Assembly (NCBI RefSeq): GCF_937858865.1 | Contig: NZ_CALLYO010000418.1 | Coordinates: forward strand, 1 to 9,448 | Source of the DNA: an uncultured Amaricoccus sp. | Lineage (GTDB): Bacteria; Pseudomonadota; Alphaproteobacteria; Rhodobacterales; Rhodobacteraceae | Length of the DNA stretch: 9,448 nucleotides | Reading direction: 5' to 3' | Shown: in pieces, positions 6,627 through 9,448 of the stretch | Layout of the letters: each line of letters starts with the position of its first letter | Numbering within the stretch: the stretch's first letter is position 1 | Notes under the pieces: model-generated | What the model was told of the DNA's origin: nothing | Databases searched by the model: none | Seen by the model: only the letters and a program-made list of their open reading frames with translations | Made by a program: the position numbers and the translations under genes

Positions 6627-6655
6627 TGGGGACCCGGGCGCCCCCGGCGTGTCAA
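6627..6655 (-). promoter_or_regulatory. Candidate glpK promoter
   Basis: A perfect -35 hexamer TTGACA (6655-6650) lies between uspA and glpK. At 17-bp spacing the -10 would be TCCCCA (6632-6627), a poor match, so an activator or relaxed sigma use would be needed. It would put the in-frame ATG at 6627 inside the promoter, agreeing with the TTG start for glpK. Confidence 0.35.
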
Positions 6656-6683
6656 GCCGGAGCGCCGGCCCCGGCCGCCCGCG

Positions 6684-7133
6684 TCAGCGCACGACGAGGA
6701 CCGAGATCTCCGCGCTCTGCACCACCCGCGACGCCGTGCTGCCGAGCAGGAAGCGCTCGAAGCCGTGCCGCCCGTGCGAGGTGAGGACGATCAGGTCGCA
6801 GGAGCGCGCGGCGGCCGTCTCGAGGATGGCCTTGCCCGGCACGCTGTTCGCGACGTGGAGCGTGTCGCAGGCGACCCCGGCCTCCTCCGCCGCCTTCCGC
6901 GCGCTGGAGAGGGCGGCATCGGCGATCTTCTGGCAACCGGCGCCGTAGGCCTCGACCGCCTGCTGGTCGGTGAAGAAGCCGAGCCGGGTCCCGAGGTCGT
7001 AGGCCGGGAAGGGCTCGCTGGCGATCACGATCGTGACCTTCGCGCCCGAGGCCTTCGCGAGGTCGAGCCCCGCCTGCACCCCCTTGGCCGAAAGCTCCGA
7101 CCCGTCCGTCGCAATCAGGATGTTCCGGTACAT
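6684..7133 (-). CDS. Universal stress protein, UspA family
   Basis: A single Usp domain of 149 residues. It opens MYRNILIATDGSELSAKGVQ, with the conserved Asp10 in the A-T-D-G-S turn that contacts the adenine nucleotide. It ends with LIVLTSHGRHGFERFLLGST and a final SVLVVR strand. The ATP-binding motif G-2x-G-9x-G-S/T is nearly complete: the second and third Gly and the Ser-Thr are present, but the first Gly is Thr (TSHG instead of GSHG). The protein may therefore still bind nucleotide; binding is inferred. GGGGAAGG just before the ATG is a good ribosome binding site. It is the first gene of a leftward group with glpK, 104 bases away, and is divergent from glpR. Role is unknown beyond general stress adaptation. 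Confidence 0.95.
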   Translation of the reverse strand: MYRNILIATDGSELSAKGVQAGLDLAKASGAKVTIVIASEPFPAYDLGTRLGFFTDQQAVEAYGAGCQKIADAALSSARKAAEEAGVACDTLHVANSVPGKAILETAAARSCDLIVLTSHGRHGFERFLLGSTASRVVQSAEISVLVVR

Positions 7134-7163
7134 GTCCTTCCCCCGCCGTCCGCTGTCCCCTCC

Positions 7164-7192
7164 AAAGTGCAGGCGCGGAGGCGGACTTGCAA
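7164..7192 (-). promoter_or_regulatory. Weak candidate uspA promoter
   Basis: TTGCAA (7192-7187) and CACTTT (7169-7164) are 17 bases apart on the minus strand, 30 bases before the uspA ATG. The -10 match is poor. Confidence 0.25.
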
Positions 7193-7268
7193 GCCCGGCC
7201 GGGGCCGCCGCCTGCCGCCGCCGGGCCGCCGCAGGCGCGGCCGGGCGGTGAAACGAAATTGCGTCCGC

Positions 7269-7297
7269 TTGCGTGCACCGCGCGCCCGGCGTATGAG
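7269..7297 (+). promoter_or_regulatory. Candidate glpR promoter
   Basis: TTGCGT (7269-7274) and TATGAG (7292-7297) are separated by 17 bases, about 30 bases before the glpR ATG. Just upstream, GTGAAACGAAATT (7248-7260) is the only A-rich stretch in the divergent region and might carry an operator half-site (ACGAAA) for GlpR self-regulation. That last point is conjecture. Confidence 0.45.
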
Positions 7298-7327
7298 AGA
7301 CGCCGCCTCCATTTCCGCAAGACCCTG

Positions 7328-8107
7328 ATGGCCCAGAACTTCCGCCAGTCCGAGATCCTGACGATTGCGCGCGAGGCGGGGAAGGTGACTGTCGAGGAGC
7401 TGGCGGCGCGCTTCAACGTCACGGCGCAGACCATCCGGCGCGATCTCGGCGATCTCTGCGAGGTCGGCCAGCTCACCCGCGTCCACGGCGGCGCGACCAT
7501 CCCCTCCGGGGTGATCGCGCTCGGCTACGAGGACCGCCGCAGCCTGGCGAGCCAGGAGAAGGACGCGATCGCCCGCATGGTGGCGCAGCAGATCCCCGAC
7601 GGGGTCTCGCTCTTCATGAACATCGGCACGACGACCGAGGCGGTGGCGCGCGCGCTCCTCAAGCACCGCAACCTCATGGTCATCACCAACAACCTCAACG
7701 TGGCGAACATCCTCGCCACCAGCCCCAACTCCGAGGTGATCGTCGCCGGCGGCATCCTGCGCCGCGCGGACGGGGCGCTGGTCGGCGACGTGACGGCCGA
7801 GTTCATCGCCCAGTTCAAGGTCGACTACGCGATCATCGGCTCGGCGGCGGTCGATCCCGACGGCTCGCTGCTCGACTACGACTTCCGCGAGGTCCGGGTG
7901 GCGCAGGCGATCATCAGGAACGCGCGCAAGAGCTACCTCGTCGCCGATCATACCAAGTTCAAGATGTCGGCGCCGGTCCGCATCGCCAGTCTCGCCGATC
8001 TCGACGGCTTCTTCACCGATGTCGCGCCGCCCAAGTCGATCGTGCAGCTCTGCGCCGAGCACGACGTCTTCATCCGCACCGTCGAGAACGCGACGCGGCC
8101 CCGCTGA
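7328..8107 (+). CDS. glpR: DeoR-family glycerol-3-phosphate regulon repressor GlpR
   Basis: A 259-residue DeoR-type regulator. The N-terminal winged helix-turn-helix (about 6-56) carries the family signature: RQSEIL, GKVTVEELAARFNVTAQTIR and RRDL..L...GQLTRVHGGA. The C-terminal effector domain contains MNIGTTTEAVARALLKHRNL (98-116), VITNNLNVANIL, GDVTAEFIAQFKVDYAIIG (153-171), DPDGSLLDYDFREVRVAQAI and ADHTKF. This is very close to E. coli GlpR ('IGTT.EAVA.AL..H.NL..VTNNLNVAN'), so the effector is expected to be glycerol 3-phosphate. ATG 7328 is chosen because the HTH then begins at the usual position. An in-frame extension to 7187 would add 47 Pro/Ala/Arg-rich residues across the promoter. 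Divergence from uspA-glpK fits repression of glycerol catabolism, but glpD and glpF are not in the window. Confidence 0.95.
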   Translation: MAQNFRQSEILTIAREAGKVTVEELAARFNVTAQTIRRDLGDLCEVGQLTRVHGGATIPSGVIALGYEDRRSLASQEKDAIARMVAQQIPDGVSLFMNIGTTTEAVARALLKHRNLMVITNNLNVANILATSPNSEVIVAGGILRRADGALVGDVTAEFIAQFKVDYAIIGSAAVDPDGSLLDYDFREVRVAQAIIRNARKSYLVADHTKFKMSAPVRIASLADLDGFFTDVAPPKSIVQLCAEHDVFIRTVENATRPR

Positions 8108-8151
8108 GCGGCCGCCTGTTCTGCCCCGTTCGTTCCCGTTTGCTGCCTTCC

Positions 8152-8208
8152 AAGGCGTTAATACTCGTTTTACGAGTAAAAACCGATGCAAACACGCCTT
8201 AGTTTGCA
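8152..8208. repeat. Three interleaved 7-bp inverted repeats in an AT-rich intergenic region
   Basis: Three perfect 7-bp stems occur in 57 bases. Stem A is AAGGCGT (8152-8158) with ACGCCTT (8194-8200). Stem B is TACTCGT (8162-8168) with ACGAGTA (8172-8178), loop TTT. Stem C is TGCAAAC (8187-8193) with GTTTGCA (8202-8208). The 3' arm of A fills the loop of C, so A and C are alternatives or form a strained pseudoknot. They may be RNA structure in a leader, or operators. TTGCAC recurs at 8204-8209 and 8227-8232. Confidence 0.6.
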
Positions 8209-8233
8209 CCGATAATAAATTAGCTCTTGCACG

Positions 8234-8258
8234 CTTAACGCGAATATATATCGCTAAG
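8234..8258. repeat. Bulged inverted repeat around ATATATA
   Basis: CTTA-AC-GCGA (8234-8243) pairs with TCGCTAAG (8251-8258) through 8 bp with a two-base bulge, around the loop ATATATA. It lies about 115 bases before the SET start. It is the most AT-rich spot in the window and may be a promoter or operator core. Confidence 0.45.
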
Positions 8259-8849
8259 ATACACGTTATGGTGTGGCCTTCGCGGATGCGGCGTCACTCT
8301 TCGAACGGAGTTCGCTCGTGCTGCCGTCACCTCGGGCCCGGACAAGTAACGTACGGTCAATGTGCAGGAGATGAACTTGGGCTGGAATGTGAATATTGAG
8401 GTCAAGCGTAGTGCCGTACACGGTAGCGGAGTGTTCGCCGCCGAAAGGATCCCGGCGGGAACCAAGGTGTGGCAGTACGATCCGTCGATGCACGTCTGCA
8501 CCCGGACGGCGCTGGCCAGGCTGGACCCATCGGTCCTGTCGCATGCGCTCTTCGCGGGATACGTGCACGAGCCGTCCGGGCTCTTTCTCTGGTACACCGA
8601 CGGCATGGACTACATGAACCATGCCGACGGCAAGGCGGCCAACGTGGGGCTCTACTACTGGCCGAAGCTCTGCGAGGACCACATCGTCGCGCTGCGCGAC
8701 ATCGAGCCGGGAGAGGAGCTGCTCGAGGACTATCGCAACTGCCTGCGGGCGGGGCTCGACCCGAACCACTGGCTGGTGCCGCTCTATCGCGCCTTCTGCC
8801 CGACGCACTACAACTTCCTGCTCGGGATCTTCGGCCTCGACGAGCCGGC

Positions 8850-9448
<599 letters not shown>

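Larger units (their letters stand above)
8108..8370. other. AT-rich intergenic region between glpR and the SET gene
   Basis: These 263 bases contain no convincing gene. Bases from about 8150 to 8280 are markedly AT-rich against a very GC-rich background and carry the inverted repeats listed separately. A weak promoter-like pair TTGCAC (8227-8232) and TATCGC (8249-8254), 16 bases apart, could serve the SET gene and would leave a leader of about 110 bases. No clear U-tract terminator for glpR was found. Confidence 0.6.

Noticed and set aside
6580..6627. ATG at 6627 as the glpK start
   Set aside because: It would add 16 basic residues ([16 protein letters not shown]) before the conserved N-terminus. 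TTG 6579 has GGGAGG at the right distance.
4802..6655. 617-codon minus-strand open frame in a different register across glpK
   Set aside because: It is an off-frame reading of glpK made almost wholly of Arg, Ala, Gly and Pro. The in-register frame gives a full-length glycerol kinase.
4861..6948. 695-codon plus-strand open frame opposite gap, glpK and uspA
   Set aside because: It is a shadow of the real minus-strand genes, with low-complexity Gly/Ala/Arg content. The opposite strand has complete GlpK and GAPDH active sites.
7187..7327. N-terminal extension of GlpR to ATG 7187
   Set aside because: The extension is Pro/Ala/Arg-rich and spans the likely promoter. DeoR proteins begin their HTH within about 6 residues of ATG 7328.
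8152..8208. Stable H-type pseudoknot with stems A and C formed at once
   Set aside because: Only one base (8201) links the two 3' arms across a 7-bp stem, which is too short without fraying. Alternative folds are more plausible.
8266..8808. 180-codon minus-strand frame opposite the SET gene
   Set aside because: There is no recognisable domain, and the plus strand carries clear SET motifs in the same interval.

Overview
The window is very GC-rich (mostly G or C at third codon positions) and reads as chromosomal DNA of an alphaproteobacterium, probably of the Rhodobacteraceae/Paracoccaceae type. That placement is an inference from composition, the form of the GAPDH, the Nudix-cca gene pair and the glp genes; no rRNA or tRNA gene is present to confirm it.

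Layout. (1) Left edge, minus strand: the first 60 codons of a Uma2-family (DUF820) protein, then about 400 bases holding only weak candidates. (2) 598-2062, plus strand: a doubtful 64-codon ORF, a small GNAT acetyltransferase (COG2388/NATD1 type) and a pirin, chained by ATGA and GTGA stop/start overlaps. (3) 2055-3817, minus strand: a CoA-pyrophosphatase-type Nudix hydrolase coupled by a GTGA overlap to a CCA tRNA nucleotidyltransferase whose end overlaps the pirin end by 8 bases. (4) 3948-7133, minus strand: uspA, glpK (TTG start) and the glycolytic GAPDH gene, with GC-rich hairpins after glpK and gap. (5) 7328-8107, plus strand: glpR, divergent from uspA-glpK. (6) 8108-8370: an unusually AT-rich gap with several inverted repeats. 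(7) 8371-8970, plus strand: a SET-domain methyltransferase. (8) 8850-9448, minus strand: the C-terminus of a histidine kinase and a single-domain response regulator, overlapping each other by 11 bases; the regulator overlaps the SET gene tail-to-tail by 121 bases.

How the genes fit together. GlpK makes glycerol 3-phosphate, the expected effector of the divergently encoded GlpR. The carbon then enters glycolysis at the triose level, where GAPDH acts. The Nudix/cca pair is housekeeping (CoA clean-up, tRNA 3'-end maturation). The right end is the least ordinary part: a bacterial SET protein behind an AT-rich, structured leader, with a C-terminal tail written on the opposite strand of a receiver domain. 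No CRISPR array, insertion sequence, tRNA or rRNA was seen.
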